DNA from: Bactericera cockerelli
Lineage: Eukaryota; Arthropoda; Insecta; Hemiptera; Triozidae
Length of the DNA: 64,000 nucleotides
Reading direction: 5' to 3'
Assembly (NCBI GenBank): GCA_024516035.1
Contig: CM044957.1
Location: forward strand, 24,555,928-24,619,927
Below the pieces are notes generated by a model. The model was not told the origin of the DNA. It did not search any database and saw nothing but the letters and a program-made list of their open reading frames with translations. The position numbers and the translations under genes were made by a program. Numbering within the stretch: the first letter of the stretch is position 1; the number at the start of each line of letters is the position of its first letter. This document shows, piece after piece, positions 22,516-47,148 of this stretch.

Positions 22516-23904
22516 GTGCATTATATTACTCGTTGCCCCCCGTCCTTATCTTGTACTTACTCGTAAATTATATGAAGGAAACTTCTTTTTTAGTTTCTAG
22601 ATTCAGCCATCGCAATATTGAGCTAGACTAGTTATAAATGGATATGGATAACCGTGGACTTTTTTTTTAAGTAGGTAAGTTAGAAAAGAGAATCTCAAAG
22701 GGTGAAACAATTCGAGTGACGTCAGGATGACTCATCATTATGCTAGGAGTCTTGCTGACGGAAGTTGGGAGGGAGGGGTAGGGTTTGGGTCAAATTTGAT
22801 TACTTTCGTGCTATTTGCTTCAAGGGATTTGAACAAATTTTATTTCCTTCGCCTTCTTGGATCTTGTTATGCAAGTTTCAGGGTTTTCTTTCCATTTTCC
22901 AAATCTTTGTTATTGACTTTCAGTTTGAAAGGCTTTCTTTTAATTTGTTTTAACTTTTTCTTTTCAGATGAAATTTTCCAATTTAAGTTAAGCAATTTAA
23001 GTCTTACTGCTTACCATTCCAAAGGAACATAGCAGTAGTGCCTGTATATTTATGTAATGGATCTATTATTGAATCAGGGTATCTATCAGACTGGAAAACT
23101 GTCATTTGTTTGGGCATTTCAGGAGACTTGGGGAGTGTCAGCGATTTTTCGATTCAATATTCAAAAAATCAAAGAATATTTTCTTATTAATTAAGAAAAA
23201 TGTGAAATTAACAAGTTCAGGGGCTAAATATGTCATGAAAATTTTCTTACGCTGAGAATTTCGCGTTTTGAAAAAGGATATCAACTTCAGACAAAAAACC
23301 TTACGGTAACAAAGCACTGGTATTGAGCTACTCGTGCATATCTATGCTTACAAGAGGTAGAAATAGGACTCATTCATATTCCATTATTAATCGTGTTTCA
23401 TTTTTAAAAAAAATGTTTTGGTTATTTCAGCCTAGATTTGAAGATATGTTTTCAATTGTGGAACAAATGGCAAATTTTTTGAAATTTGAATTTGTTTTTT
23501 CAAAATGAAGAAACAATATCTATTCATCCTGAAAGAATGAGACTATTGAGTCCTTTATTCTCACAGTCAATATTCACAAGGTAGATGGAGCGTAACATTA
23601 TAAACTATCATAGAAAGCTATGTTTTTGTCCATCCCTTGCTTTCATAAATAAGTATGTTTACGATTAGTAGTTAGAATTTCCAGTGAATAGCCTTGATAC
23701 GCACAGCAGCCAGCAGCACTGATTCCCAACCCAAGCTCCAGCTCTGTCTAGACAAAAATAATAAGCACGGAGAATTGGGTCGATGTTACATCCAACTCGG
23801 GTATGGCGAGACCCAATAAATTGAAAGCTTGGTATTGTTCCAAGTAGAATGACGAGGAGAAGGAAAAGGAATCAAAAAAGAAGATAAGAGTTGAAGTTGG
23901 TTTA

Positions 23905-24435
23905 ATATTTAGCACTATGTGAAGTTCGTTCAAAATTTAGCACCGAGTGAAGTTGGTCTAGAATTTATCACCAAGTGACGTTGGTTTATAATTTAGCCCA
24001 AGTAAAGGTGGTATACAATTCAGCACCAAGTAAAGTTTGTTTAAAATTTAGTCCAAGTAAAGTTGGTTTCCAATTCAGCACCAAGTAACATTGGTTTAGA
24101 ATTCAGCAACAAGGGAAGATGATTTAGAATTTAGCCCAAGTAAAGTTGAATTACAATTTAGCACCAAGTAAAGTTGGTTTACAATTTAGCCCAATTAAAG
24201 TTGCTTTACAATTTAGCACCAAGTAATGTTGCTTTACAATTTAGCACCAAGTAAAGTTCGTTTACAATTTAGCCCAAGTAAAGTTGCTTTACAATTTAGC
24301 ACCAAGTTAAGTTGGTTTACAATTTAGCACCAACTGATGTTGGTCTAAAATTTAGCAACAGGGGAAGTTGGTTTACAATTTAGCACTAAGTGAAGTTAGT
24401 TTCCAAATTAGCAACAAGGGAAGTTGGTTACAATA
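23905..24435 (+). repeat. ~27-bp minisatellite
   Basis: About 19 imperfect units of AATTTAGCACCAAGTAAAGTT plus TGGTTTAC, some shortened to AGCCCAAGTAAAG. No open frame of note. Confidence 0.85.
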
Positions 24436-24828
24436 TGTATAATGAAAATGACTACTATGTACAATATGTACAGGACATAGACGAATTTCAATATTTGGTC
24501 TATGTAGATAGTAGTCTTCTTTCACAGTATCTATTATGTAATGTAGAAAAACATATGGATAAATCCTAATTCAAGAGTGAGATTATCTGAATTATGTTGA
24601 CATTAATTGAATGCAATGTTCAATGAGAGTGATGTATGTAGCGTATGGGTGTGGTGCAGCACGTCAATGGTGTGCAAACAAACATCCCACGTTGAATGCT
24701 ACGAGTGGACTTGGGGAAAGTGATAGAAAGTAAAATTTAGAATGGTTAGGGGACAGATGTGAGTTTATCTTCATTTTCCCCGTATGGAAAAATTGATACA
24801 TAAGCTGCATAATCATTGGACTTACAAG

Positions 24829-25081
24829 GTGTGTGTGTGTGTTTGTGTGTGTGTGTGGGGGGAGGGGGGGTGTATGTGTGTGTGTGTGTTTATGTGTGTG
24901 TGTGTATGTTTGTGTGTGTGTGCTTGTGTGTGATGTGTGTGTGTGTGTAGGTGTGTTTGTTTGTGGGTGCGTGTATGGGTTTGTGTGTGGGTGGGTCTGT
25001 GGGTGTTTGTGTGGGTGTGTGTGTCTGTGTGGGTTTGTGTGTGTTTGATGGGCTGGCGAAACGGCGGGTGTGACCCGCTAG
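24829..25081 (+). mobile_element. (TG)n tract ending in a Helitron 3' terminus
   Basis: An imperfect TG/GTGTGTTT microsatellite (24829-25048) runs into TTTGATGGGCTGGCGAAAC, a stem GGCGGGTGTGACCCGC and the terminal CTAG followed by T. It is the same terminus as at 2991 and 11761. Open frames across the repeat on either strand are low-complexity artefacts. 25082-26330 holds nothing I recognise. Confidence 0.6.
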
Positions 25082-26330
25082 TCCACTTAATACTCAAGTT
25101 GTTCTTCAACAGGTACTTTTCTTTACAGAAATATCAACTCTCAGATTCCTTAGAATTTAAAAAAAGGTATTGTCATGTGGTGTACCAGGTGGAGAATTTC
25201 CTGGATAAAAAGAAAAAATGCTCATGTTCTGGGCCACTCTCATGTCTTTTTATTGTGAAGTGTGCATTAATTCTACATGTAGTCTAAAAACTAATATTGA
25301 ACATAGGCTCTTTTATATTTATTTATTTGATTCCTATGAAAATCTCATCTTCCTCTATACCTTCTATCATGGGATATAATACTCTTAATTTATTAAAGTG
25401 CACGCGAATATTCGCAGTTCCTACCGCTACCCTCGAGTAGAGATATGACTCATTGCTTTTCCTGACAACTTGTGTGTAATACCATCAGAAGCAAGAATGG
25501 TGTAGCTCGTAGTATCAAAATGCTTAAAGCTCTGGACTTTTGAATGTAACTTGTGTATCATGCAAATATAACAAGTAGGTATGGAGTATCCCAACTAAAT
25601 ATAGGTTGGGTACCCTCAACTTTGTCTGCTTGGAAACAAGCTTCGTGTAAGCTCGTGTGGACCTTATTGATTAGTCGAAGTAAAACAGTATTATCCTAGG
25701 CTTTCGTCAGGATCCTCTTCGATAAGGCGTACTTTTAAGTTTTGCTCAACGAAAAAATTAACTTTCTCTTGTTCTGTTGGTCCACCTACTATGTGGTTAT
25801 TTTTTGTTACTTTTTCAGGATTTTTTAACTCTTGAGCACACGAGTGAAGTGGTTAATGTGTGAACCTCTCTTTTCGATCTTGAATAGACTCCGTCCTCAG
25901 GGAGGGTTTGAAGACCTAACAATCTTTTACATATTATTTATATACTTGTACTCGTATATAAAAAGCGACCCTTGAGAGCGCTTCCCTTATACATTTTACA
26001 TTTATCTGAATATCATTTATTCGGTCTTAAGCCTTAAGGTGCCTTGAATGTCTCCCAAAATCCTCAGAGTAGCTCTCTGAAACTAAAGAGGTACAAAAGT
26101 GACGTCATGCAGGGTGTTTCCCCACATTGATTTCCACGACTCCTCTCGGACCTTTTCCTCCAAGCGCATGAGCACATCTTTTCCTTGAACATGTATTTTC
26201 TTTTTCTCGTCGAGAAGAAGTTTTCCAGTATGAAGTGCCTTGAGAGCTTCAACGTAAAATTTTCAACTTTTTCGTGAATATCGACAAAGATTAGTGATTA
26301 TTCTACTGTTGTGTTGTTTTGTGTTTTCAG

Positions 26331-26430
26331 GGTGTAATCTGTGCACTTCATCCCCCCAATGATGGTGATCCATCAGCCAGGACTAAATTAGTGTCCAATT
26401 CTTTCATCTCTGCTATTTTGTCAGCTTCAG
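26331..26430 (+). other. orphan exon candidate
   Basis: A 100-base open segment lies between a good acceptor (GTTTTGTGTTTTCAG) and a good donor (CTTCAGGTAAGG). Only one frame is open. It reads GVICALHPPNDGDPSARTKL followed by VSNSFISAILSASG, non-repetitive and protein-like, ending in phase 1. I do not recognise the family. It would splice in phase after VPS41 exon 13 but does not resemble the VPS41 C-terminus. Confidence 0.3.
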
Positions 26431-26689
26431 GTAAGGTTTGATTGGTGTCATCTATTCCACTAAGATTTGAACAATATGGTTTGTTCTTCCTTTGCTTTGC
26501 ATGGTACTCGTATGTTAAGTTTCCATTAGTAATGTCGTGTTGTGTTGCTATTTAGTCAGATCTTCTCTTTTTTTCTCATTTATTGCTAAGATTCTAACAT
26601 TAAAATGGACATTGAAAGTTCAGATTGAAATTATTCCAAGTCCTTGATTATTACAACCTGTTTGCTCTATTGTAAATCTCAAGTGTGCA

Positions 26690-26930
26690 TGGTATAATTG
26701 GTACACGTAGAAGGCCCCAGTGGTTATTTGCCCAATCGTTTGTAAACTAATGGGATTACATATTGTATTTTTGCCAAAGGCAATAACCCCGCCCTTTAGT
26801 TAGGACATATGTATATATTTTGTTTATTTTTTTTCCTGTTTATATTTACAATTTTGTATTTTAATTTTTACCATTATTTTTTTGTATATATGTTTTTCTA
26901 TTAAAGAGTTTAATAATAATAATAATCGAC
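26690..26930 (+). repeat. LINE 3'-end-like repeat, copy 1
   Basis: Contains AGGCAATAACCCCGCCCTTT, a T-rich stretch, ATTAAAGAG and a (TAA)n tail. The same block recurs at 46225-46405. It is probably the 3' UTR of a non-LTR element. 26930-28345 contains only a possible short LINE tail (CATAATAAAGGCTTTTTAAA at about 27458). Confidence 0.45.
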
Positions 26931-28360
26931 AAATGTGTTAACTTCACATTGTATATTCTAAAGAAGAAAAACAAATTATAATTAACAATAATAACGATAT
27001 TTGTTTTGAATATTCAAGTAAAGAGTTTATAGTAATTTATTGAGAGTTTTTTTTTTGCCTTGAACTGAAATGTTTTATTTAATGACCTGTCAAAGACGTT
27101 TGAATGAATCAAATTAAGGTACCTATTTTCAGATTCTATTAAAAAATTACCTACTTGAGGAATCTTATTATTTCCACAAGTTTTCCTATTTTTCATTTTT
27201 TTTTTCTACCCTTGCATGATCTGTCAAGTATAATTTCAAGGCCAATTTTATGCATTTTGTAAAATAACTCACCTAGTGATTATACGTTCCCTTGAAAAAA
27301 AAAGAATCTGTGACCCTGAATAATAAACTACTGAATTTTTGCCTGCTATAATATACCATTTTTGAACAGAAACGTACGCCACACGCTATGTTCGCGTCAA
27401 TATTAGTTGTTGTTGTTGTGGTTTTGCTGTGCCTAGGTGTGATGGTCTACATTGTGATCATAATAAAGGCTTTTTAAAAAATGTACTTTTACCCCGAGGC
27501 AACGCAACTTATCGTATCTGTAAACTAAGAACATTTCTTAAAATCTTCCTTGGGAGTCAGATAAGAAAGTCAAATTTAATTGATAAGCTTGTAGCACAGC
27601 TAAGTTGAAATCTTAACTTATTCCTTCTATTTCGACATAGACCTCTAAAATCTTGCAAGATTAATGCTATCCAAACAGTTTGGTTTTCATTTTAAACTTA
27701 ACATACTTCTACCAAATTTGCTCCCTAAACCAACACCAAAGTGCCTGTTTTATCTTTTTATTATTATGTTTTCGTTATTCCAAAACAACATACGAAATTT
27801 CAGCGTTCTAAATAGACAAGATTTCAATTTAAAGTTGTCCATAAAGGCGCGTATATGCTCCCCAAAACGACACCGTTGAACAGCAGTTCAAGTGCAAAAG
27901 TTCCGATTTTCTGATTTTTTCCTGTACTTCTACATTAAAACCTAACCATTCAAGATTTTTAGGTAGTCGGGAAGTGCTTCATAATTTTGATGATCTGTGA
28001 GTCAGTCAGTCAGATACAAAATCGCAAATTTTAAAATTACCTTTCCCCGATTTTTTTTTGTATTTACTCTTGAAATTTTCATTGTGTTTTTAGTAATACA
28101 AAGAAAATATATGTGCCAAATTTCATAGCTCTATCCATGGTCAATAGAATCGAAGATAGAAATATGTGAAAAACCGGGTGATTCGGTTTGTGTTTAGATA
28201 TTTATACTGCCGTGCTAGCTGGAACTTGGCCTGGCGCACTGCCGTGCGCTTAAATATCTGCCACTATATCTGGTTCTCCTATCACTACTATTCTCCAGTA
28301 TGAATACAAGTCGGCCATTTTTTTTATTTACATAATTATGTATATATTATTATCAATATT

Positions 28361-28653
28361 AGTAGTCACTGTGGCAGAGCGAGTTAGCGCGCTAGGCATA
28401 GCACACATGGTGACCTGGGTTCGATTCCCAGCGGGGGAGGATTTTTTCTGCTCTGTACTTGGATGTTCGGGGTCCACTCATACCTCGTGAGGAAAAATGA
28501 GTAGCTGCTTTAATGTGAAGCAGCGACCAGTGGCAGAATCTTAGGCAAAAAATAATACAAGATATTGTAAATTAAAGTGGTAAAGTCCTATGATTCTGCG
28601 CTACCCACTAAAATTGTGACATAATAACACAAAGAAAAAGCATTATTATTATG
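28361..28653 (+). mobile_element. tRNA-derived SINE family A, best copy
   Basis: Head with box A (TGGCAGAGCGAGTTAGCGC, ~28372) and box B (GGTTCGATTCC, 28418-28428), central region GTACTTGGATGTTCGGGGTC, conserved 3' end GATTCTGCGCTACCCACTAA through CACAAAG, and an (ATT)n tail. A 15-bp target duplication ATTATTATCAATATT lies at 28346-28360 and again at 31258-31272. The tail is split by the LINE at 28654-31240. Confidence 0.85.
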
Positions 28654-31240
28654 GGGATTTTTGCACGCAGAGGTAGTTGTACTTCATCTGCGGTAATGTG
28701 AGCTAAGTCCAGATTCCTGCCTGGAATCACAGCGACTTAGCTCATGACTTTCCGTAAGATGTGTGCAGTGCTCAGCAGCGTTATCTTCTGGATTTCTCTG
28801 ATGGATGATCCTCCTGGGATTACTTGGAGGTGATTTTCTGCTCCGTTTTTGATTGTTCCTAGAGCTCCTACGATGACAGGTATTGTGCTGGTTTTGACAT
28901 TCCACATTCTACTTATCTCTATTTCTAGATCTTTGTATTTGAACAATTTTTCGGTTTCTTTAAGTTGTACATTGGGGTCGTTTGGTATAGAGATTTCAAT
29001 TAATTGACACATTCTTTTATTTTTATCATGCACTACTATGTCAGGTCTATTGGCATTTATCTGTCGGTCTGTTATTATAGGTACATCCCACATTATTGTT
29101 ACATTGTTTTCATTATTTATTATGTTGGTAATTGTTTCAGGGGTGTACTCATAATATTTTGCACATACTTCCATTCCGTAGGCTTTGCATATATTCCAAT
29201 GGATGTAACTTGCCACTTTATTGTGTCTTATTGTATACTCTGTGGGGGCCAAAATTGAGCATCCCGATATTATGTGGCTCACATGTTCTTCTGCTATACT
29301 ACACATTCTGCATCGACTGTCAATATTTTGTTTGAAAATCTTTCTTTGGATGTATCGTGTGCTTAAGGCTTGATTCTGTGCGGCCATTATTAAGCTTTCC
29401 GTTTCACCTTTTAAACCGGCATGGTCTAGCCATTGTACACTACTTTTTTTATTAACAAAGCTTTCATCTAAGTGTCGTATAAACTGGCCATGCATGGGTT
29501 TTTCTTTTAGTCTTTCTATTCTTTGTTTTTCTATTCTTCTTTTTATCTCTTCTTTCATGTCGTTGGTGTTTCCTTCTTCAACATTATATTTTAGTTTAAT
29601 TTTAGTCGCCTCCCTGGAAATGGAGTGTTTATTTCTTGTTCCTTCTTGGTTTTTTATAATCTTAACAAATCTGTCTTTTTCTGAAGTTATGTATTCATTT
29701 AGACCTATTATTGCTGTTTCATAGGCTGCCTCAAGTTCTAACAATCCTCTTCCTCCATCTTGTCTTCGTATGTACATTCTGTCAACATCATCTTTTGGGT
29801 GGTGAATTTTTCCTGATGTTAGTAATTTTCTCGTTTTCCTATCCATTTTCTTTATGTCCTCTCTTAGCCAGTTTATTATTCCAAAACTATAAGTCATAAG
29901 GGGCACTGCTATTGTGTTTATTGCTTTTATTTTGTTTTTTGCGCACAATTCTGTATCAAGTACTTTCCTAATTCTTCTATAGTATTCTTTTCGTAATTTA
30001 TCTTTCATTTGTTTGTTATCTGTTCCATTTCCTTCTTCTATTCCAAGGTATTTGTATGTTTCTTCTGGTTCTAGGTTCCTTATTTCTATGTTATCTCCTA
30101 AGTTTATGTTACTACTTCTAGTCAATTTTCCTCGTTTGAATGTAGCTGCAGCGCACTTGTCTATTCCAAATTCCATTTTTATGTCTTGACTAAATGTTTT
30201 TACTATGTTTAATGCTTGTTTCATTTCATCTTCTGTTTTAGTGAAGAGCTTGAGGTCATCTAAGTATAGTAGGTGGCTGATCTTTACATTTCGTTCTAGC
30301 TGGTATCCTAGTTGTTCTTTATTGATCATGTTAGTGAGTGGTACAAGGGCTATACAGAATAACAGAGGAGATAGAGAGTCGCCTTGAAAAATGCCTCGTT
30401 TTATTGAAATGTCTCTTACTGTTAGCTCTCCTTCAGAGTGATAGAGTTTTAGGTTTATTTTCCAAGTTTTCATAGACATTTGAATGAAATTTAGAATGGT
30501 AGAGCTTATCTTATATGTTTTCAATATTTCTAATATCCAGCTGTGTGGTAGGCTATCAAAAGCTTTTTTATAGTCTATCCATGACATACACAGGTTTTTA
30601 TTTTGTTTTTTGGCAGATTCCATTATAATTTTACTTAGCAAAAGCTGATCTTTGCATCCTCTAGATTCTTTTCGGCATCCTTTTTGTTCAGGTGGGAGTA
30701 TATTATTGTTCTCTAGATGTGCGTGTATTCTGTTGCTCAATGCTTGTGTCATAATTTTGTATAGTGTTGGTAGACAGGTGATAGGTCTATAATTTTTTGG
30801 GTCTTTTGTATTCTTACCCTTAGACAGTAAGTTTGTATTGCCTGTTGTGAGCCAATTTGGTATGTTTTCCGGGTGTTGTAATAGGTCGTTGTATGCTTTT
30901 GTTATGTGTGTGTGTAGGGATGTAAATTGTTTAATCCAAAAGTTCTGTATCTTATCTGGACCAGGTGCTTTCCAGTTGTGTGTTTTTTTTATAGCTCTAG
31001 TTATCTCTTCTAGTGTCAGGTCCGACCATTCATTTTCTATAATCTGATTATGTTGATTCATTTCGTCTTTTATCCAACTAGCCCTGTTGTTATGTGTTTC
31101 TTCTTTTTCGTATATGTCTCTCCAAAATTTTTCTAGCTCTTGTATGTTTGGTGGTTCCGTTACTGCTTCGCTTTTACTATTTATTGTTCTGTAGAATTTT
31201 TTCATGTCTTCGTTGAACATTTTATTCTGGTAGAACTGAT
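28654..31240 (-). mobile_element. R4/Dong-type LINE inserted in an ATT repeat
   Basis: The element is bounded on both sides by ATT repeats (28643-28653 and 31241-31265), matching the known preference of Dong-type elements for TAA repeats. It encodes a reverse transcriptase and a C-terminal restriction-like endonuclease rather than an AP-type endonuclease. There is no N-terminal zinc-finger/Myb region, so the copy is 5'-truncated. Confidence 0.8.
28737..31220 (-). CDS. reverse transcriptase/restriction-like endonuclease of R4/Dong LINE
   Basis: An uninterrupted frame of about 827 residues from the first ATG inside the element (31218-31220); the frame continues into the ATT repeat as poly-Ile. 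Reverse transcriptase motifs in order: NWKAPGPDKIQNFW, NYRPITCLPTLYKI, WIDYKKAFDSLPHSWI, GIFQGDSLSPLLFCI, the catalytic YLDD in HLLYLDDLKLF, and YKYLGIEEG. The C-terminal part carries a cysteine-histidine motif (CRMCSIAEEHVSHIISGC) and the endonuclease motif RPDIVVHDKNK followed by LIEISIP, the PD-(D/E)xK nuclease of the R2/R4 group. It would copy its RNA at nicked chromosomal DNA. The intact frame suggests a young insertion, but truncation of the 5' end probably makes it non-autonomous. Confidence 0.85.
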   Translation of the reverse strand: MFNEDMKKFYRTINSKSEAVTEPPNIQELEKFWRDIYEKEETHNNRASWIKDEMNQHNQIIENEWSDLTLEEITRAIKKTHNWKAPGPDKIQNFWIKQFTSLHTHITKAYNDLLQHPENIPNWLTTGNTNLLSKGKNTKDPKNYRPITCLPTLYKIMTQALSNRIHAHLENNNILPPEQKGCRKESRGCKDQLLLSKIIMESAKKQNKNLCMSWIDYKKAFDSLPHSWILEILKTYKISSTILNFIQMSMKTWKINLKLYHSEGELTVRDISIKRGIFQGDSLSPLLFCIALVPLTNMINKEQLGYQLERNVKISHLLYLDDLKLFTKTEDEMKQALNIVKTFSQDIKMEFGIDKCAAATFKRGKLTRSSNINLGDNIEIRNLEPEETYKYLGIEEGNGTDNKQMKDKLRKEYYRRIRKVLDTELCAKNKIKAINTIAVPLMTYSFGIINWLREDIKKMDRKTRKLLTSGKIHHPKDDVDRMYIRRQDGGRGLLELEAAYETAIIGLNEYITSEKDRFVKIIKNQEGTRNKHSISREATKIKLKYNVEEGNTNDMKEEIKRRIEKQRIERLKEKPMHGQFIRHLDESFVNKKSSVQWLDHAGLKGETESLIMAAQNQALSTRYIQRKIFKQNIDSRCRMCSIAEEHVSHIISGCSILAPTEYTIRHNKVASYIHWNICKAYGMEVCAKYYEYTPETITNIINNENNVTIMWDVPIITDRQINANRPDIVVHDKNKRMCQLIEISIPNDPNVQLKETEKLFKYKDLEIEISRMWNVKTSTIPVIVGALGTIKNGAENHLQVIPGGSSIREIQKITLLSTAHILRKVMS

Positions 31241-31599
31241 TTATTATTATTATTATTATTATTATCAATATTTGATTTTCATATGATTGGTTAGTCCGTC
31301 TCTATTCCTGAATGACCTACGGATGTTACAGCTACTTATTAAATCTAATACCCGCCGGAATTCGAACCTAGGCCGAATAATCCAAAAGTTACAACTACTT
31401 TGGGAATACAAAGGGACTTCTCCACCCAACACAGTAACAACACACACATCATATTCTAGGGTGCTATTGAATTTTAGGTGTCCTCGAAAAAAAAGTTGCC
31501 GTAATTAACTTTCCACAAAGCAAGTAATTGATATTCCACAGCGCACTGTATTGTTTTAACTTTAATTATACAACGGAGGAGCAAGGAGCAGGAGGGTGA

Positions 31600-31790
31600 G
31601 TTGGTAGTAGGAGGAGAAGAGGGAAGGGGGAGGGGGAGAAAAAAAATTGGAAGGAAGATTAGTGGGAAAGAAAGAGCAGTAAGAAGCAGAAGAAATAGAG
31701 GGTCAGGAAGGAAAATAGAAGGAGATGAAAAAAGAAAGTGGGATAGAAAGCAGAGAGAGAAAAGTTCTACCAGGAATATGAACGTGGTGT
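31600..31790 (+). repeat. purine-rich tract
   Basis: Almost pure A/G strand with GGAAGG and AGAAGAAG runs. No regular period. 31281-31599 holds no gene that I can support. Confidence 0.5.
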
Positions 31791-31949
31791 AAAAAGTTTC
31801 ATGTTTGTTTTTCCTTCAGAATTTACTGTCTTAATTATGGGTAAAATACTTAAATCCCACACTCGAGCCGAGATAATCACTTTCGGATGTCTACAGCCAT
31901 GGGGATGAAAATGTCCGGTCAAAATTTCCACCTGGTAAAAAAACCCACA

Positions 31950-32158
31950 ATATCTATATCTATAAAAGAAAGCTGTATGTATGTGTGTATGTCCTGGGCG
32001 AGCCTCAGCCTAAGGACGGGTCATAGGTGGCGGATAATGGACATTCCATCATCTGATCGACAGCTGCGAATAATCATCAAGCAGTCCCGGACCAAGGCGG
32101 GTTGTTGTTACTGGGTTCTGTCATACAACATGCCGAACCCACACAGTAGCAGCACCTG
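31950..32158 (+). mobile_element. possible Helitron-like or other repeat fragment
   Basis: TCTATATCTATAAAAGAAAG followed by CTGTATGTATGTGTGTATGT resembles the 5' part of short Helitrons or similar repeats. No 3' hairpin follows before the minisatellite, so the assignment is weak. Confidence 0.3.
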
Positions 32159-32179
32159 ACAATGTGATGGGTGTGCATG

Positions 32180-32850
32180 GTGAATGAGAGGAAAGAGGGA
32201 GGGAGAAAGTGGGGTGAATGAGAGAAAGGAGGAAGTGGGGTGAATGAGAGGAAGGAGGAAGTGGGGTGAATGAAAGAAAGGAGGGAGGGAGGAAGTGGGG
32301 TGAATGAGAGGGAGGAGGAAGTGGGGTGGATGTAAGAAAGGAGGGAGGGAGGAAGTGGGGTGAATGAGAGGAAGGAGGAAGTGGGGTGAATGAGACAGAG
32401 AGGAAGGAGGAAGTGGGGTGAATGAAAGAAAGGAGGGAGGGAGGAAGTGGGGTGAATGAGAGGGAGGAGGAAGTGGGGTGAATGTAAGAAAGGAGGGAGG
32501 GAGGAAGTGGGGTGAATGAGAGGAAGGAGGAAGTGGGGTGAATGAAAGAAAGGAGGAAGTGGGGTGAATGAGAGGAAGGAGGAAGTGGGGTGAATGAAAG
32601 AAAAGGAGGGAGGGAGGAAGTGGGGTGAATGAGAGGGAGGAGGAAGTGGGGTGAATGAGAAAAAGGAGGAAGTGGGGTGAATGAGAGGAAGGAGGAAGTC
32701 GGGTGAATGGAAGAGAAGGGGGGAATGAGAGGAGAGGAAGTGGGGTGAATGAAAGAGAGAGGAGAGGTGAAGGAGGAAGTGGGGTGGATGAAAGAAAGGA
32801 GGGAGGAAGTGGGGTGAATGAGAAGAAGGAGAGAGGGAAGAAGAGGGTCC
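32180..32850 (+). repeat. GA-rich minisatellite
   Basis: Units of GAGGAAGTGGGGTGAATGA joined by GAGGAAG or AAGAAAGGAGGGAGG, about 25 units with ~20 and ~32-bp variants. The long minus-strand open frame (Ser/Pro/His/Leu) across it is a low-complexity artefact. 32851-34349 contains no recognisable gene. Confidence 0.9.
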
Positions 32851-34369
32851 ATAATAAAACTGAAAATTTGGGAATATAATATAGGTAAAATTTTATCGCT
32901 CTTCAAACCTGATTGACCCCCAATCATTAAAAAATTCTGCTCTTGGAGACATGTTTATTGTTTAATGGGGTGGATTTAGGTCAAGCTATAGGTGTCTCTC
33001 CATATATGGTGGACATCAAGGTGAAAGGCTGTTTATTTGTGATAATTATTAACATATCACTAGAACCTACCCTAAAATTATCCTTGAGCTTTCATGAAAT
33101 GGTTATTTCATCTATTTTCATCAAAATTCAGCTGGTGAATTCTGAAATAATTTAAATAAAATTTTACTTTCATGAACATGATTAGCTGTGCCCAAAATTT
33201 TTTATTTAAAAATAAAATTAAAAGCAGATGTGACGATTCAACGTAACTTATGCCACAGTAACTGTCATTCTGAGATAGGTAAGTGAAAAAGAAAGAAAGT
33301 ACTTTCTCAACTGATTCGGAATTAACCAAGAAAATATATTTTTGGTACAGCTCTTAGCTCAAAGACGAAGCATTTCCAGACATCATTATTATGTTCATAC
33401 AGTAAAATATTTTCAAAACGATCTTATAAATCACTCCTTGATTTTTGTCGAAGAAATATATAGTCCCTTGGTCGAATGTGGTTGTCTAGTAGTATTCAGA
33501 ATTAGGATGCTACAAACCATGAGATATACCTATTTCTCGACATTTACTTCTTCAATATTAAAATTAACCTTTTAATAAGTTATAACCTAGGACAAACTAG
33601 AACTCAAAAAATCAGGGGGCAGAAAGTGCGCTTTGACCACAAAAGTGGTTCCTTAATGATTTAGACTCAAGACTGCTAAAAAATACAAGACCGTAATTTA
33701 GAAACAAAGGCGAGACTTCGTAGTTCTACCCTATTACTCATTGTAGGTTGAAGGAGACGAAAATTAGAAACTTCCCTGGTGCATTTCGTCCGGTATTGAT
33801 CGGAAGAAAATTCCATTTGTTTCATGCTACTGGCAAAGCTGCATGTGAAGAAAGAAAAGTAAATTGCAAAAAGTTATATGAGAATTGCTCAAGCTAGAGG
33901 TAAGGAACTCAGAGCTCTAATGGAAATTCCGTCTCCAGGGGCTGTGTGTGTTTCAGTATCGTGTGAATTGTGTCAAAGCAATGGGTTTCTATGTTTTAGC
34001 TCCATATCCCCTATGGGAGAGCTATTGTTCTTTACGCCAAGTCAAAAGTTAGGGTCGGGGTGTGCAATTCAATATAAGACCATTCGCTGTGTTCCGCACT
34101 TTCGTATTTCCTATGTTATAAAACCTTCTAAAGATATATTATGTATATAAACTGAGTTAGTCAGCATAAAGGGCTCATTTTTAATTAAAATAAAACAAAA
34201 AGTAAAAAAAACTGGAATGTAACATTCAAGGAGGTAACACTTTAAGGCAATAATAACAAGGCTCGTTCTAACTGCTGTTCTTATGCTCAATACTGCGAAA
34301 TGGAATGGCTTCATATGTTTTCAAAAGTTTATCTTCATGTTTGTTTCAGAAGGACTCGAACCCTGAACC

Positions 34370-47140
<12,771 letters not shown>

Positions 47141-47148
47141 GTAAGTTT

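Noticed and set aside
23905..24435. Regularly spaced ~27-bp repeats resembling a CRISPR array
   Set aside because: Units are contiguous, with no unique spacers, and the genome is clearly animal with introns.
24822..25109. Open frames rich in Thr/His or Cys/Val
   Set aside because: Translation of a TG/CA microsatellite.
28372..28440. Possible tRNA gene with box A and box B
   Set aside because: Followed by a SINE body and ATT tail, repeated in several diverged copies; a tRNA-derived SINE head, not a functional tRNA.
32121..32927. Long minus-strand open frame rich in Ser, Pro, His and Leu
   Set aside because: It lies wholly in the GA-rich minisatellite; composition and period explain it and there are no splice or domain signals.
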